Numbered from the stretch's first letter, positions 7,255 to 17,311 are shown. The stretch is 64,000 nucleotides of DNA from Nitrospinota bacterium (GCA_016235255.1 JACRLM010000085.1:52042-116041), one strand, 5' to 3'. Notes: generated from the letters alone by a model not told the origin. A program made the numbers and translations.

Positions 7255-8517
7255 TCAGTGACGGTTCTTGTAAAGCGGAAACCTCTCGCAAAGCTGGCGG
7301 ACCCGCCCTTTTATGGCGGCAAGCCTGGCCTCGTCCTCAAGGTTGTCCAACGCTTCCACTATCCAGTCTCCGACAAGATCCATCTCCGTCTCTTTCAGGC
7401 CGCGTGTGGTGATGGCGGGGGTGCCGATCCGCACCCCGGATGTCACCATCGGCTTTTCCGGGTCGAACGGGATGGCGTTCTTGTTGACGGTGATGCCTGC
7501 CTTCTCAAGCCCCACTTCCGCCGCCTTGCCGGTCACCTTTTTGTTCCGAAGGTCCACGAGCATCAGGTGATTGTCCGACCCGCCGGAGACGAGCCGCAGC
7601 CCCCCGGCGATAAGCTTTTCGGCCAGCCGTTTGCAATTTTTCACTATCTGGCGCTGGTAATCCTTGAATTCGTCCTCCATCGCCTCTTTTAACGCCACGG
7701 CCTTGGCGGCGATCACGTGCATAAGCGGCCCCCCCTGGATTCCGGGGAACACAGACCTGTTCAGGTCCGCCGCCCACTTCTCCTTGCACAGCACCATCCC
7801 CGAACGCGGCCCGCGAAGGGTCTTGTGGGTGGTGGTGGTGACAAAATCGGCGTATGGCACCGGCGATGGATGCACTCCGGCGGCGACAAGGCCTGCGATA
7901 TGCGCCATGTCCACCATGAACACCGCCCCCACCTCGTCGCATATCTGGCGGAACGGCTCCCACGGTATCTCGCGCGGATAGGCCGAGGCGCCCGCGATGA
8001 TAAGTTTGGGCTTGTTGGCTTTGGCCAGAGCGCGCAGTTCGTCGAAATCTATCGTCTCCGTGTCCTTGCGCACGTTGTACGGCACCACTTTGAACCACTT
8101 TCCCGAAATCGAAAGAGGGTGCCCGTGGGTGAGATGCCCCCCGTGGGCCAGGTTTAATCCCATGATCGTGTCGCCGGGATTCAACACCGCGAAAAACACC
8201 GACTGGTTGGCCTGGGATCCGGAATGGGGCTGCACGTTGGCGTGATCGGCGCCGAAAAGCGACTTGGCCCGGTCTATGGCCAGTTGCTCCACCAGGTCCA
8301 CTTTCCCGCATCCGCCGTAATAGCGCTTGCCGGGGTAGCCTTCGGCGTATTTATTGGTCATCACGGACCCTTGCGCCTCGAGCACCGCCTCGCTGACGAA
8401 GTTTTCCGATGCGATCAGTTCGAGCGTATAAAACTCCCTGTCCTCCTCGCCGTGGACGGCGTCCCACACTTCTGGGTCCTGGGTCTTCAGGGCGGACTCG
8501 CGGGTATCAGTGGTCAT
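7255..8517 (-). CDS. glyA: Serine hydroxymethyltransferase
   Basis: Interconverts serine and glycine with transfer of a one-carbon unit to tetrahydrofolate; pyridoxal-phosphate dependent and cytosolic. The 420-residue protein has [35 protein letters not shown], the cofactor Asp in [13 protein letters not shown] (about 203) and the Schiff-base Lys at about 232 in [14 protein letters not shown]. Glycine made here feeds purines and proteins, while tetrapyrroles in this organism come from glutamate through hemA. The ATG at 8517 overlaps the rpiB stop as ATGA. Confidence 0.98.
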   Translation of the reverse strand: MTTDTRESALKTQDPEVWDAVHGEEDREFYTLELIASENFVSEAVLEAQGSVMTNKYAEGYPGKRYYGGCGKVDLVEQLAIDRAKSLFGADHANVQPHSGSQANQSVFFAVLNPGDTIMGLNLAHGGHLTHGHPLSISGKWFKVVPYNVRKDTETIDFDELRALAKANKPKLIIAGASAYPREIPWEPFRQICDEVGAVFMVDMAHIAGLVAAGVHPSPVPYADFVTTTTHKTLRGPRSGMVLCKEKWAADLNRSVFPGIQGGPLMHVIAAKAVALKEAMEDEFKDYQRQIVKNCKRLAEKLIAGGLRLVSGGSDNHLMLVDLRNKKVTGKAAEVGLEKAGITVNKNAIPFDPEKPMVTSGVRIGTPAITTRGLKETEMDLVGDWIVEALDNLEDEARLAAIKGRVRQLCERFPLYKNRH

Positions 8518-8987
8518 TTTTCTTTCTCCCGGTTGTTCTGTTCAAGTTCGGTGATCTTCTGGAGCCTGCGCTCGTGCCTTCCTCCCTCGTAAGGGGTGGT
8601 AAGCCAGGTCTCCACAATGTCAAAGGCGGTGGAAAGCCCCGTGGTGCGCCCGCCGATCACCAGTATGTTGGAGTTGTTGTGCAGCCTGCTCATCCGGGCG
8701 GTGTAGTTGTCATACACTAAAGACGCCCGCACACCGGGGAACTTGTTGGCGGTGATGGACATGCCTATGCCCGTGCCGCACAGGAGTATCCCCCGGTCAA
8801 ACTCCCCGCCGCTCACGGCGCCGGCCACCTTCATACCGTAGTCCGGGTAGTCCACGGAGGTGGCGTCGTGCACCCCCACGTCCACCGGCTCGTAGCCGAG
8901 CTGTTTTAGATGGGCCACGATGTCCCGTTTGAGGTCGAACGCGGCGTGGTCGGACGCAATGACGATTTTCTTTGCCTTATCTTCCAA
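8514..8987 (-). CDS. rpiB: Ribose-5-phosphate isomerase B
   Basis: Interconverts ribose-5-phosphate and ribulose-5-phosphate in the pentose phosphate pathway. The 157-residue protein has [13 protein letters not shown] at the start, VDYPDYG, the catalytic Cys70 in [17 protein letters not shown], and [18 protein letters not shown]. The start codon is TTG at 8987; GGTGA lies four bases before it and no in-frame ATG exists nearby. It is the first gene of the operon running through glyA, nrdR and the hem genes, about 33 bases downstream of a consensus promoter. The coiled C-terminal tail [13 protein letters not shown] is longer than in E. coli RpiB. Confidence 0.96.
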   Translation of the reverse strand: MEDKAKKIVIASDHAAFDLKRDIVAHLKQLGYEPVDVGVHDATSVDYPDYGMKVAGAVSGGEFDRGILLCGTGIGMSITANKFPGVRASLVYDNYTARMSRLHNNSNILVIGGRTTGLSTAFDIVETWLTTPYEGGRHERRLQKITELEQNNREKEK

Positions 8988-9026
8988 TGTTTCACCGGAA
9001 ATAATGTTAATTCAATCGAATTTACT

Positions 9027-9056
9027 ATTATATTAAAGCTTTGGCGCGGGTGTCAA
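9027..9056 (-). promoter_or_regulatory. Consensus sigma-70 promoter of the rpiB-glyA-hem operon
   Basis: On the minus strand TTGACA (9051-9056) is followed after exactly 18 bases by TATAAT (9027-9032). Both boxes match consensus perfectly. Transcription would begin near 9020 and give a leader of about 33 bases before the rpiB TTG start, with GGTGA as ribosome site. The location, just upstream of the first gene of a long same-strand gene run, supports it. Confidence 0.82.
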
Positions 9057-9089
9057 AAAGAGCGTGTGCGTCCCAGGGTGCGCGAGGCC

Positions 9090-9479
9090 CTACCAGATCA
9101 CTTTGGCCCCATATTCCCGGAACATAGGATCGCTGGTGACCACGGGGCAATTGGTAATGATGGATTGCGCGATCAACATGCGGTCAAATGGATCGCGATG
9201 CGGGCCTGGCAATGCGCCTGCCGCAACGCCGTGCTCGACGGTGACGCCAAGTTCTAAAAAGCGGGCCTGGCGCAGGTAATACGATAGTTTTTGCGGCACG
9301 TCGCCTGCCTCGGGCAGTTTGCCCAGCCGGGCTTTGGTGGAGATTTCCCACGCCGAAGCGGCGCTCACCCAGATCACATGATCGGGATCGGCAATGGCGC
9401 CATGGGCTTTTTTTGAGAGCCGCTCGTCGCCGAACAGCCACCAGAGCAGGGCATGAGTGTCGAGTATAAGTCCGTTCAC
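9090..9479 (-). CDS. PIN-domain ribonuclease toxin (VapC-like)
   Basis: A PIN-domain protein of about 129 residues. The first acidic residue is in LILDTHALLWWLFGD, the Glu in VSAASAWEISTKARLGKL, and the last acidic pair in HRDPFDRMLIAQSI, with late VVTSDPMFREYG. This D-E-D-D set is the metal site that cleaves RNA in VapC toxins. The longest frame begins at a TTG (9488), but the GTG at 9479 overlaps the antitoxin stop as GTGA and gives the usual N-terminus, so I choose it. Forms a toxin-antitoxin pair with the Phd-like gene immediately upstream. Confidence 0.92.
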   Translation of the reverse strand: MNGLILDTHALLWWLFGDERLSKKAHGAIADPDHVIWVSAASAWEISTKARLGKLPEAGDVPQKLSYYLRQARFLELGVTVEHGVAAGALPGPHRDPFDRMLIAQSIITNCPVVTSDPMFREYGAKVIW

Positions 9480-9700
9480 CGCTCCCAAGCCTTCAACTCC
9501 TTCTCCGGGAGCGGTTCGAAGAATTTGCCCGTGACCCTTCCTTTCGCCAGGCCGGACCGGCGCGGCTCGGGTTTTTCCAGAGGCGTCAGGCGCGCCACCG
9601 GCTTGCCCGACCTTGCGATAATGATCTCTTCTCCCGCCGAAGCGGCGTTCACCAGCTTTGAAAGATGAGTCTTGGCTTCGTGCAGATTCACCGACCGCAT
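9476..9700 (-). CDS. Phd/YefM-type antitoxin
   Basis: A 74-residue antitoxin with the Phd/YefM N-terminal DNA-binding fold: VNLHEAKTHLSKLVNAASAGEEIIIARSGKP and VARLTPL. The polar C-terminal stretch (GRVTGKFFEPLPEKELKAWER) would wrap the PIN toxin. It precedes and overlaps the toxin gene by four bases, the normal order for autoregulated modules. Upstream, 9701-9816 (116 bp) holds no gene and presumably the module's promoter, although I see no convincing consensus boxes. Confidence 0.92.
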   Translation of the reverse strand: MRSVNLHEAKTHLSKLVNAASAGEEIIIARSGKPVARLTPLEKPEPRRSGLAKGRVTGKFFEPLPEKELKAWER

Positions 9701-9816
9701 GACGATTCTCCCCCGTTAAACCAACTTGATGGACTTAGTTTACTATATGGGATGTTTTCCGTAAAGAAGGGCTCTCCTCCTGGCCGCTGTGTGATGGGGC
9801 GTTTGTTGAAAGCCGC

Positions 9817-10161
9817 TTACCCTCCATCCGGTCTTGCGCCCGCCAGGCCCAGTTGGACTTGCACCGCCCGCTCCACGCCGAGCATCCCGTCCGTGTCCAG
9901 CCGTCCTATACGGGTCTTTAACCGTGCTTTGCTAACGGTGGCTATCTGGTCACCCATAGCTTTGCGAGTTTCGCCGTTGAGGGTCACATACGCCTCGCAT
10001 GGATAAAGGCGGTCTGTCTTGCTGGTAAGGGGGATCACCTGGACACGGTTCAACGCTTTGTTTGAAGCGTCGTTGCTGATGATGACGGCGGGGCGGGTCT
10101 TGCGGATCTCCCCGCCAATGGATGGATCAAAGTCCACCCACCAGACCTCACCGCGTTTCAT
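9817..10161 (-). CDS. MazF/PemK-type endoribonuclease toxin
   Basis: A 114-residue PemK/MazF protein. It begins [29 protein letters not shown], the hallmark strand pair of the family with the catalytic Arg in the KTRP loop, then [11 protein letters not shown] and [12 protein letters not shown], ending with the usual Leu-rich helix extended by ARPDGG. It overlaps the ribbon-helix-helix antitoxin gene by 14 bases. Expected to cut mRNA when free of antitoxin. Confidence 0.93.
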   Translation of the reverse strand: MKRGEVWWVDFDPSIGGEIRKTRPAVIISNDASNKALNRVQVIPLTSKTDRLYPCEAYVTLNGETRKAMGDQIATVSKARLKTRIGRLDTDGMLGVERAVQVQLGLAGARPDGG

Positions 10162-10378
10162 CTTTCACATCTTCGACAAGCCCCTCGCTCCATTCCAGCG
10201 CCTCTTTTTCGCGCTCTTCGTCGGCGGCCATGCGGCGATACGCCGCGTCGAGATTTTCGCGGACAACGTGCGGGCGGGCCAAATCCTCCAGAAACCGGCT
10301 GACCCGGCGGTGGCCGATTACCTTATGCAGCCCCTCGTAAACCTTTTCGTCCACGGTGATGGTAAGTTTTTTTCTCAT
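10148..10378 (-). CDS. Ribbon-helix-helix antitoxin of MazF
   Basis: A 76-residue protein. The N-terminus [22 protein letters not shown] followed by [14 protein letters not shown] looks like the ribbon-helix-helix DNA-binding fold with a strand (KLTITVD) and two helices. The acidic C-terminus ([25 protein letters not shown]) is the likely toxin-binding tail. The ATG at 10378 is preceded by AGGAAGG. The first gene of a two-gene autoregulated module. Confidence 0.85.
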   Translation of the reverse strand: MRKKLTITVDEKVYEGLHKVIGHRRVSRFLEDLARPHVVRENLDAAYRRMAADEEREKEALEWSEGLVEDVKDETR

Positions 10379-10395
10379 GACTCAGACCTTCCTGT

Positions 10396-10413
10396 ACGTA
10401 TTCTACACGTATT
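10396..10413. promoter_or_regulatory. Candidate operator: two ACGTATT repeats
   Basis: Two direct copies of ACGTATT start 11 bases apart (10396 and 10407), one helical turn, just upstream of the ribbon-helix-helix antitoxin gene. Such proteins bind short tandem repeats, so this may be the autoregulatory operator. The same 133-bp region is shared with the divergent addB gene. Inference from spacing only. Confidence 0.33.
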
Positions 10414-10511
10414 GAATAAACTTGCGCATAAAACAATATTGTCCCCCCTTTGACTTACCACTCCCCCAGTCCATACAATACCGGAAACTGACAAGGGGCT
10501 TTATAAAGCGC

Positions 10512-13500
10512 ATGTCCACCCGGCCCGCTCTGACGATATATCCCACCCGGCGCAAGCTGGAGGAGGCGGTGGCGCGCCTTGTGGACGGGCCGGGTAACAG
10601 GGCGGCGGCCGGTTTCGGCATGATGACCCTGGGGGCGTTCGAGCAAAGGTTGTCCGCCCAGCTTCCCGGCCCGGTGGAGAGCGCCTCCCCTTTCGCCCAA
10701 TCACTGATACTTGCAAAAGCGATGGACGCCCATTGCAGCGCCAGTCCGGGATGCGCCCTGGCCCGCGCCCGGGGGTTCAAGGGTTTCACCGGGGTGACCC
10801 TGTCGTTCTTCAACGAGCTGGCGGCGGGGCTTGTCACGCCGGAGGTCCTTGAACAAATCACAGGATACGCCCCCGAAAGCGAGCGGGACATCGCCGCAGT
10901 ATATTCCCTTTTTCACAAGTCCCTGGCCGATCACCGCCTCTCCGCCTCCGGGCCTGAAAAAACGGCGGTAATCGCCGCGCTGGGCCGGGACGAGGCGTTC
11001 GATATCCCCATTCTAAGCCAGTACGGCGCAATAGTTTTGCGGGACATATATCAGTTCACCCCCTTCCGGTTCGAGCTTTTCAGGATAATCGCCCTAAGGA
11101 TGCCGGTGCAGATCGTCGCCCCCGCCCCGGATGAGCGGCGCAAGGCCTTTGGATATATTGTTTCCAACATCGAGAAATTCGAAAACCTCGGCGAATTGGC
11201 CGGGGAGCTTGAAATCGCTTATGAAGAACCGGGCAAAGGGGCGCTCCAGCCGTTGCTGGCAAAACTGTTCGACATGGGCCGCCCCGGGCCATCGGAAGTG
11301 GACGGCGGGCTTTTGGAAAACGTGAAAATTCTGAAATGCGCCAGCCGGTACCGCGAAGTGGAGGAAATCGGCCTTTCCATATTGCGCATAAGGGAGAGGA
11401 CCGGGCTCGATTGGAGCGAATTTGGCGTGGTCTTCCGCGACATAAATCCATACGCCGCCATCATCGAGGACGTTTTCGGCAGGTATGGTGTGCCGTTCTA
11501 TTTCCGGCTCGGCTTAAAATTGTCCGTCAATCCGCTGGTCAAGGCTGTCCTGTCCATCTTCACCGCCATAGAGACCGGATTTGAGCGCAACGCGGTGATG
11601 CCGGTGATCTCCTCCGGCTATTTCGGCAGGTTTGCGGGGCTTGATCACGGCCTGGCGCGCAAGCTTTTCATAGTGTCCAAAATCATAGACGGGCCGGCCT
11701 CCGCCTGGAGGGCGAAGCTCGGCCGTGGCGTGGAGCAATTGACAAAAGATGAACGGGGCGCGGCTAAAATAATCGCCCGCGAAACATTGGCCCTGCTAAA
11801 CCAGTTGGAGAAATTCGCCGGGCAGGCGCATCCGGAAAGTTTCTTCGAATCCTTCTCCGCGATTCTGGAGAGCTTGGCGATCAGCGCAGATCCGCCCGGA
11901 AAGCCCGCGATGCCACGGGCGCAAAAGGTCCGGTTCCGCGACAACAGCGCGCACGTCCAGCTGCTGGAGACCGTCGCCGAGGCGCGGGAGGCCGCGGAAA
12001 AGCTGCGGCTGGGGCGGTTTAACATGGGGTTTGACGCGCTGCGCGCCCTTTTCACAAGCCACCTGGACAACCGTTACATCCCCGAGCCGGGGACGGCGGA
12101 CACGAACACGGTGGCGGCCATCGGGGCGCACGACGCGGCGGGGCTGTCGTTCGCGCATCTATGCGTGGGGGGGCTTGTGGAAGGGGAATTCCCGAAATTT
12201 CCAGAGGCAGGCTCCATATTGAACGAGCAGGAACGCGGCGAGTTCAACCGGTTGCATGGCGCCCACGTCCGCGCTAAAGCTCCCCACCTGTGCAAGGGAT
12301 TGCGGGTGTTTGACAGGTGGACGGAGAAATGGCAGGAAGAGTCGCTCCTTTTTTTCCAGACGGTCAAGGCGGCGCGGGAAAGCGTCGTCCTCACTTATCC
12401 GGAGAAGGAGCTGGACGGCAGGCCCCTTATGCGGTCGCAGTTCGTGGACGACACGCTGGACGTGATCCTGCCCGGGGCGGCAGCGGCCCAGCGCGAGGAG
12501 CTTCTGGAAAAAGAGGCTCCGCCTCCTATCATCACCGAGCGGGCCATGGACGAACTTGCCGATGGCGACGAGAAAATGACCCGCGTGATAAAGGACATTT
12601 TCCGGGGGAATGCGCCCCAAAAGGGGGAAGCCGAAGCGGCGGCGTCTGAATTTGCCGGGCGCAAGTTGAAGTTCACCCGGCTATTGGACCTTTCGGCCAT
12701 GGCCCGCAGGCGGGACAATTATTTTTTCGAGCAAGACCCCCATGCCAAGCTCGCCATGCTCGATTCCCACAGCGGGCTTGCCTCCGATGGACGTCAAAGG
12801 CTGCGCCAGACCTTCGCCAAACATCACAAAGGGAGCTACAGCCCCACAGGGCTGGAAAAGTACGGCCAGTGCCCTTTCAGCTTTTTCGCCGCCCGCGCGC
12901 TGGCCCTTGAGGAGGTGGAGGAGCCGGAACTTGAGATGGACGCAAAAGGGATGGGGACGCTTCTCCACGATATCGTGGAGAGGTTTTACAGGCGGATGAT
13001 CGAAAATAACGGGCTCCCATTGAGCGGCGGCCCAGCGGAGGAGACCGCGCTTTTCGAGGCGGCGGAGAATTCTTTCGCGGCCATTGAAGCGATGGGGGGA
13101 CAGGGGGACCCATCGGTTTTCCGGGTGGAGAAAAAAAGGATTCTGGGCCAGTTGAAGCTGTGGCTTTCGGTGGAGGCGGAAGAACAGGCGAAAAGCGGCT
13201 TTGTGCCGTGCGCGGTGGAAACTGCGTTCGGCCTTGGTCCGAAGGCCGAGCCCCCCATATCGGTGAATATTCCGGAGCTTGGCGAAAGGTTCCTGGGCGG
13301 CAAGATAGACAGGACAGACGTGGACCCGGGGAAACGGGCCGCGCGCATAGTGGACTACAAGAACAGCTCCTCGGCGCAAAAATACCGGGAGATGGTGAAG
13401 CGGGAAAACATGGGGCGGACCTCCTTCCAGCCCCCCATTTACATGATGCTCGCCCGGCGTTATGTGATGGACAAGGGCATCCTGCGCGAACCCGGCGCCC

Positions 13501-13781
13501 TGCGCGGCGGCTACCGGCTGCTCAAGGCCCGCAAGCCTTCGGATGCGTACATCATGACCGATTCAGGGAAAGGGGCGCAGACGCATGTGGACGACGGGGT
13601 GTTCCTTTCCATCGGACCACAAGCCGGCGGAGAGCGGTTTTTGGACAAGCTTGCCGCCACGGTGATCAATATAGAAAACGGCCTTTTCCCTGTGGAGCCG
13701 GTCAATTGCGATTACTGCTCCTTTTCCGCCCTGTGCGGCCATATAGAAACTTTCACGCCGTCAGGCGAGGCGGAATCATGA
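10512..13781 (+). CDS. addB: AddB-like recombination nuclease subunit
   Basis: Subunit of the AddAB helicase-nuclease that processes double-strand DNA ends for RecA. From ATG 10512 the protein is about 1,089 residues. The C-terminal third is a PD-(D/E)XK nuclease: SYSPTGLEKYGQCPFSFFAA, then GTLLHDIVERF, then the catalytic GGKIDRTDV and IVDYKNS. One Cys in YGQCPF and three in CDYCSFSALC form the four-cysteine set that holds the 4Fe-4S cluster in AddB. No Walker A motif is visible at the N-terminus (TIYPTRRKLEEAV), whereas Bacillus AddB keeps one; the helicase-like fold is probably inactive, as in RecC. The longer open frame from a TTG at 10422 adds no conserved residues. A 12-bp palindrome GCTTTATAAAGC (10498-10509) lies directly before the start. 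Confidence 0.88.
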   Translation: MSTRPALTIYPTRRKLEEAVARLVDGPGNRAAAGFGMMTLGAFEQRLSAQLPGPVESASPFAQSLILAKAMDAHCSASPGCALARARGFKGFTGVTLSFFNELAAGLVTPEVLEQITGYAPESERDIAAVYSLFHKSLADHRLSASGPEKTAVIAALGRDEAFDIPILSQYGAIVLRDIYQFTPFRFELFRIIALRMPVQIVAPAPDERRKAFGYIVSNIEKFENLGELAGELEIAYEEPGKGALQPLLAKLFDMGRPGPSEVDGGLLENVKILKCASRYREVEEIGLSILRIRERTGLDWSEFGVVFRDINPYAAIIEDVFGRYGVPFYFRLGLKLSVNPLVKAVLSIFTAIETGFERNAVMPVISSGYFGRFAGLDHGLARKLFIVSKIIDGPASAWRAKLGRGVEQLTKDERGAAKIIARETLALLNQLEKFAGQAHPESFFESFSAILESLAISADPPGKPAMPRAQKVRFRDNSAHVQLLETVAEAREAAEKLRLGRFNMGFDALRALFTSHLDNRYIPEPGTADTNTVAAIGAHDAAGLSFAHLCVGGLVEGEFPKFPEAGSILNEQERGEFNRLHGAHVRAKAPHLCKGLRVFDRWTEKWQEESLLFFQTVKAARESVVLTYPEKELDGRPLMRSQFVDDTLDVILPGAAAAQREELLEKEAPPPIITERAMDELADGDEKMTRVIKDIFRGNAPQKGEAEAAASEFAGRKLKFTRLLDLSAMARRRDNYFFEQDPHAKLAMLDSHSGLASDGRQRLRQTFAKHHKGSYSPTGLEKYGQCPFSFFAARALALEEVEEPELEMDAKGMGTLLHDIVERFYRRMIENNGLPLSGGPAEETALFEAAENSFAAIEAMGGQGDPSVFRVEKKRILGQLKLWLSVEAEEQAKSGFVPCAVETAFGLGPKAEPPISVNIPELGERFLGGKIDRTDVDPGKRAARIVDYKNSSSAQKYREMVKRENMGRTSFQPPIYMMLARRYVMDKGILREPGALRGGYRLLKARKPSDAYIMTDSGKGAQTHVDDGVFLSIGPQAGGERFLDKLAATVINIENGLFPVEPVNCDYCSFSALCGHIETFTPSGEAES

Positions 13782-16700
13782 GCATGGACGCGGTGAAGAT
13801 GATCCTGGAGGCCGATGGGAGCGTTGTGGCGCGGGCTGGGGCGGGATCGGGCAAGACCTATTCGCTCGTAGAAAAGTTCATCGATGAACTCAAGACTGAG
13901 ACGGACAAAGGCTATGTGAAGGTGGACGAACTTGCCGCAATAACCTTCACGGATAAGGCGGCGGCGGAGATGAAGGAGCGTGTCCGCGAGAAGCTGACGG
14001 CGCAGCTTGAGGCCATGCGGGGACTGTTCCCTGTCTCCGGCTCGTCGGCGAACCTGGACGAAGGGGATGGCAAACCAGGGGGGAACGAGAAGCTTTATTA
14101 TCACCTCGTCCGGCAACGCCAGTCCCTGGGGGGCGCCTATATCTCCACCATACACTCGTTCTGCGCAAGGCTTTTAAAAGAGAACCCGCTTTCCGCCGGG
14201 GTTGATCCGGCATTCGGCGTGATGGACGAGACGCAGGCGGCCACCGGACTGGAGGACGCGGCGCGGCGCGTGCTCCTTTCAAAACTGCGCGCCGGGGACA
14301 AGGAGGCCGAACGGCTGACGTTCATATTCGGCTTCGCCGCCAAAGCCGCCATGGGCGCGGGGCTCACCGACACCATCACACGTATGATCCCGCTTTTGCG
14401 CGCGGCGGACAAGCCGCCCAGCGCCCTCATAAACCTGTACAGGGAAAAGGCCGGGCCATATATCGCCGATGACGGCGCCATGATTGACAGGTTGATGGCC
14501 GTTGTCCCTCAGCTTGATGCCACGTCAAAGCTTCCGACCCTTAAGAAAGCGGCCGAGTGGATCGCCCGGAACGCCGGGGAACTATGCGGCGCCAAACCGT
14601 CCATCACTGCGGCGGTGGAAGGCATGGAGTGGGCAAAGAAGATGGAAGAGTCCGTGAACGAAAGCAAGTCCGCGATGCCGCAAACAGTTGAAACCGGCCA
14701 TATGGCCGCAACGTTATTGCGCAAAGCCGCCGGAGCGGTGATCGAACGGGCCACCATGGGGGACATGGAGGCGTTTTTAAAGCTCTCCGGCGCCGTGATG
14801 GACGAATATGTGCGGGAGAAGGAGAGAAAATCGCTACTCGATTACGACGACCTGCAGGAGAAGGCCCTGGCCCTGCTCCGTTCGCGCGAATCAGTGGCGA
14901 GCCGCTACGCCGAAAAGTTCCGCAGGGTGATGGTGGACGAATTCCAGGACACCAACGAGCTTCAGCGCGAAATAATCACCACCATCGCCGATCCGGCGGA
15001 CGGAAAGCTTTTCATCGTGGGCGATTTCAAGCAGTCCATCTACGGATTCCGGGGGGCCGATCCGGCCGTGTTCGAAAGCACCGCCGGGCGTATCGTGGAA
15101 ACAGGCGGCCGGTCGGCGCCACTTACCGTGAACAGACGGAGCGTGGAGGAGCTTATAACCTTCACCAACGCCCTTTTCACCGAGCTTATGAACGGCGGAG
15201 AGGACGGGAGCGGACGGCGGTTTGATCCGGCGGAGGACGCGTTGACGGCCCATCGCGGGGCCTGCGGCCAGACGGCTGTGCGCAGGCTTTTCATTCCGGA
15301 TGGAAACGGGGCGCGGGAAGCGAGGATGACAGAGGCGCGGGCCATAGCCGGGCTTGTGCGCAAGGAAGTGGAATCGGGCCAGACTATCATCGAATTGGAC
15401 GGCAAACGGCGGCCGCTGAAGTTTGGCGGCGTGGCGCTGCTTATGCGCCGGTTCACCAACGTTTCGATGTATGAGAACGCATTCCGGCTTGCCGGAGTCC
15501 CATTCCAGGTGGTGCACGGCAAGGGATTTTACGGCGCGGGCGAAGTGGCCGGCCTTGTGAACCTGCTTTCGTGGCTGGACTGGCCGGACGACGCGCTGGC
15601 GCTGGCTGGAACGTTACGGTCGCCTTTTGTGGGGGTGAGCGACGTGACGCTGCTCCTGCTCCACCGGGACGAAAACGGCGCCCCGCGCCACACTCCCGGA
15701 TTTTTCAGCGGAAATCCAAAACCGTTCCCAAAGGATATTTCCCGGGAAGACACCGTCAGGCTCAAACGGTTCGCCGCCGTCTCCGCAAGGTGGCGCGCCG
15801 GGAAAGGCCGCCTTGCCATCGCCGAGCTTTTGGAGACGATCCTTTCGGACACAGGTTATGGCGCGGTGATGATGAGCCGCTTCCACGGCGAACAGAAACT
15901 TGCGAACATTCTAAAGCTCATCGAACGGGCCAGGCTTTTCGACGCCGGTAACGGAGGCTTTTCCGCGTTCGTGCGGGACCTTCGGCTACGGAGCGATGAA
16001 GGGGCGGACAAGGAGGCGCAGGCGGACGTGGCCGGGGCGGACGCCGTGTCCATAATGACGGTGCACCAGAGCAAGGGGCTGGAGTTTCCCATGGTGATAA
16101 TCGGGGACATGGGGGCGGCCTCGAACACGAACCTGGGGCGCGCTGTCTTCCATCCCCGCATGGGGGCGGCCATCAGCCATTGCGTGGCGGACGGCATGGA
16201 ATGGGTGAAAGGCCCGGTGCGCCTTGCGGTGGAAGAGGAGTTGAAACGGGGCGCGCGCGAGGAGAGCAAACGCCTGCTGTATGTGGCCATGACACGGGCG
16301 CGGGACAGGCTTGTGTTAAGCGGCCCGCCGGGAAAGTCCGGGAAGGACACCTGGAGCGCGTGGGTGGACGGCATCGTGGAACGGGCCGGGCTTGCGGTGG
16401 AACCTGTGGACGCGGCGGGACTGGCCGCGCCGGTGGAAGGCCTGGAGCGGGAGGACGACAGGGAAATCGTGCGCCGGGTGAAAACACTTTTAGACCAGCC
16501 CGGCGCCGGGGAGATTGCGAAGAAGAAAACGGCTCCCGAAGCAAGGCCTGTGATAAACGTCACCGTGACGGCCCTTGCCGCCATGAACGCCTGCCCGAGG
16601 CTGTATTATCACCGCCATGTGATGGAGTTGGAAGAAAACCGCGCGGCGCCGCAAGGAAAAGATGTACGGACGCAATCATCCAGCGCGGACATGGGAAGCA

Positions 16701-17311
16701 GGGTCCACGCGCTTCTCGAAAAGCTCCTCTTCACGCAAGATGGTTTCGAAAAACGTCTTTCAAGCGCGGTGAACGCGGATTTCGCGGACCAGACGGATGC
16801 CACGCGCAAAATAATACATGGCGCCATCGCGCGAGCCTTTGGCGCGGCCCCGCTTGCCGGACTGTTGACGGCCACGCCGGGCGAGGCGAAAAGGGAAGTT
16901 CCGCTGGTCTATAAACTTGAGGGGGATGATGTGACGCTCATCGTCCGGGGGGCGGCGGACGTGGTGTGGGAGCATGAAGGGAATATTTTCGTGGCCGATT
17001 ATAAATATTCGAAGCGCCCCGCCGGCGAAAGCGTTTATCTGTTCCAGTTGAAACTATACGCGGCGGCGCTGATGAACGCCATGGAAGTGGACCGTATGGA
17101 AAGCTGCGTCGTCTATCTTTCGGAACCTGAAAAACCGGTCACCAGCGTTACCCTTGATCCAACCGGCGCGCGGAACATCGAGCAAGAAGCCCTGGCCGCC
17201 GCGGCGGCGATAGCAAAGCTTGAGACCCGCCCGGAAAACCACTGGCCCCGCGCCAATGAGGAATATTGCAAAGCGGCGGGATGCGGGTTTTGCGGTTCCG
17301 GTGAATCCTGA
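13778..17311 (+). CDS. addA: AddA/RecB-like UvrD-family helicase-nuclease
   Basis: About 1,177 residues; the ATG at 13778 overlaps the addB stop as ATGA. Superfamily 1 helicase motifs follow in order: Walker A VARAGAGSGKTYSL (about 18-30), AAITFTDKAAAEMKERV, LLDYDDLQEKAL, Walker B VMVDEFQDTN, GDFKQSIYGFRGADP, the C-terminal MTVHQSKGLEFPMVII and YVAMTRARDRLVL. A C-terminal RecB-type nuclease carries IFVADYKYSKR. Together with AddB it unwinds and trims broken DNA ends. The open frame upstream of 13778 overlaps addB and is not coding. The pair is set apart from the minus-strand toxin-antitoxin genes and is probably transcribed alone. Confidence 0.94.
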   Translation: MSMDAVKMILEADGSVVARAGAGSGKTYSLVEKFIDELKTETDKGYVKVDELAAITFTDKAAAEMKERVREKLTAQLEAMRGLFPVSGSSANLDEGDGKPGGNEKLYYHLVRQRQSLGGAYISTIHSFCARLLKENPLSAGVDPAFGVMDETQAATGLEDAARRVLLSKLRAGDKEAERLTFIFGFAAKAAMGAGLTDTITRMIPLLRAADKPPSALINLYREKAGPYIADDGAMIDRLMAVVPQLDATSKLPTLKKAAEWIARNAGELCGAKPSITAAVEGMEWAKKMEESVNESKSAMPQTVETGHMAATLLRKAAGAVIERATMGDMEAFLKLSGAVMDEYVREKERKSLLDYDDLQEKALALLRSRESVASRYAEKFRRVMVDEFQDTNELQREIITTIADPADGKLFIVGDFKQSIYGFRGADPAVFESTAGRIVETGGRSAPLTVNRRSVEELITFTNALFTELMNGGEDGSGRRFDPAEDALTAHRGACGQTAVRRLFIPDGNGAREARMTEARAIAGLVRKEVESGQTIIELDGKRRPLKFGGVALLMRRFTNVSMYENAFRLAGVPFQVVHGKGFYGAGEVAGLVNLLSWLDWPDDALALAGTLRSPFVGVSDVTLLLLHRDENGAPRHTPGFFSGNPKPFPKDISREDTVRLKRFAAVSARWRAGKGRLAIAELLETILSDTGYGAVMMSRFHGEQKLANILKLIERARLFDAGNGGFSAFVRDLRLRSDEGADKEAQADVAGADAVSIMTVHQSKGLEFPMVIIGDMGAASNTNLGRAVFHPRMGAAISHCVADGMEWVKGPVRLAVEEELKRGAREESKRLLYVAMTRARDRLVLSGPPGKSGKDTWSAWVDGIVERAGLAVEPVDAAGLAAPVEGLEREDDREIVRRVKTLLDQPGAGEIAKKKTAPEARPVINVTVTALAAMNACPRLYYHRHVMELEENRAAPQGKDVRTQSSSADMGSRVHALLEKLLFTQDGFEKRLSSAVNADFADQTDATRKIIHGAIARAFGAAPLAGLLTATPGEAKREVPLVYKLEGDDVTLIVRGAADVVWEHEGNIFVADYKYSKRPAGESVYLFQLKLYAAALMNAMEVDRMESCVVYLSEPEKPVTSVTLDPTGARNIEQEALAAAAAIAKLETRPENHWPRANEEYCKAAGCGFCGSGES

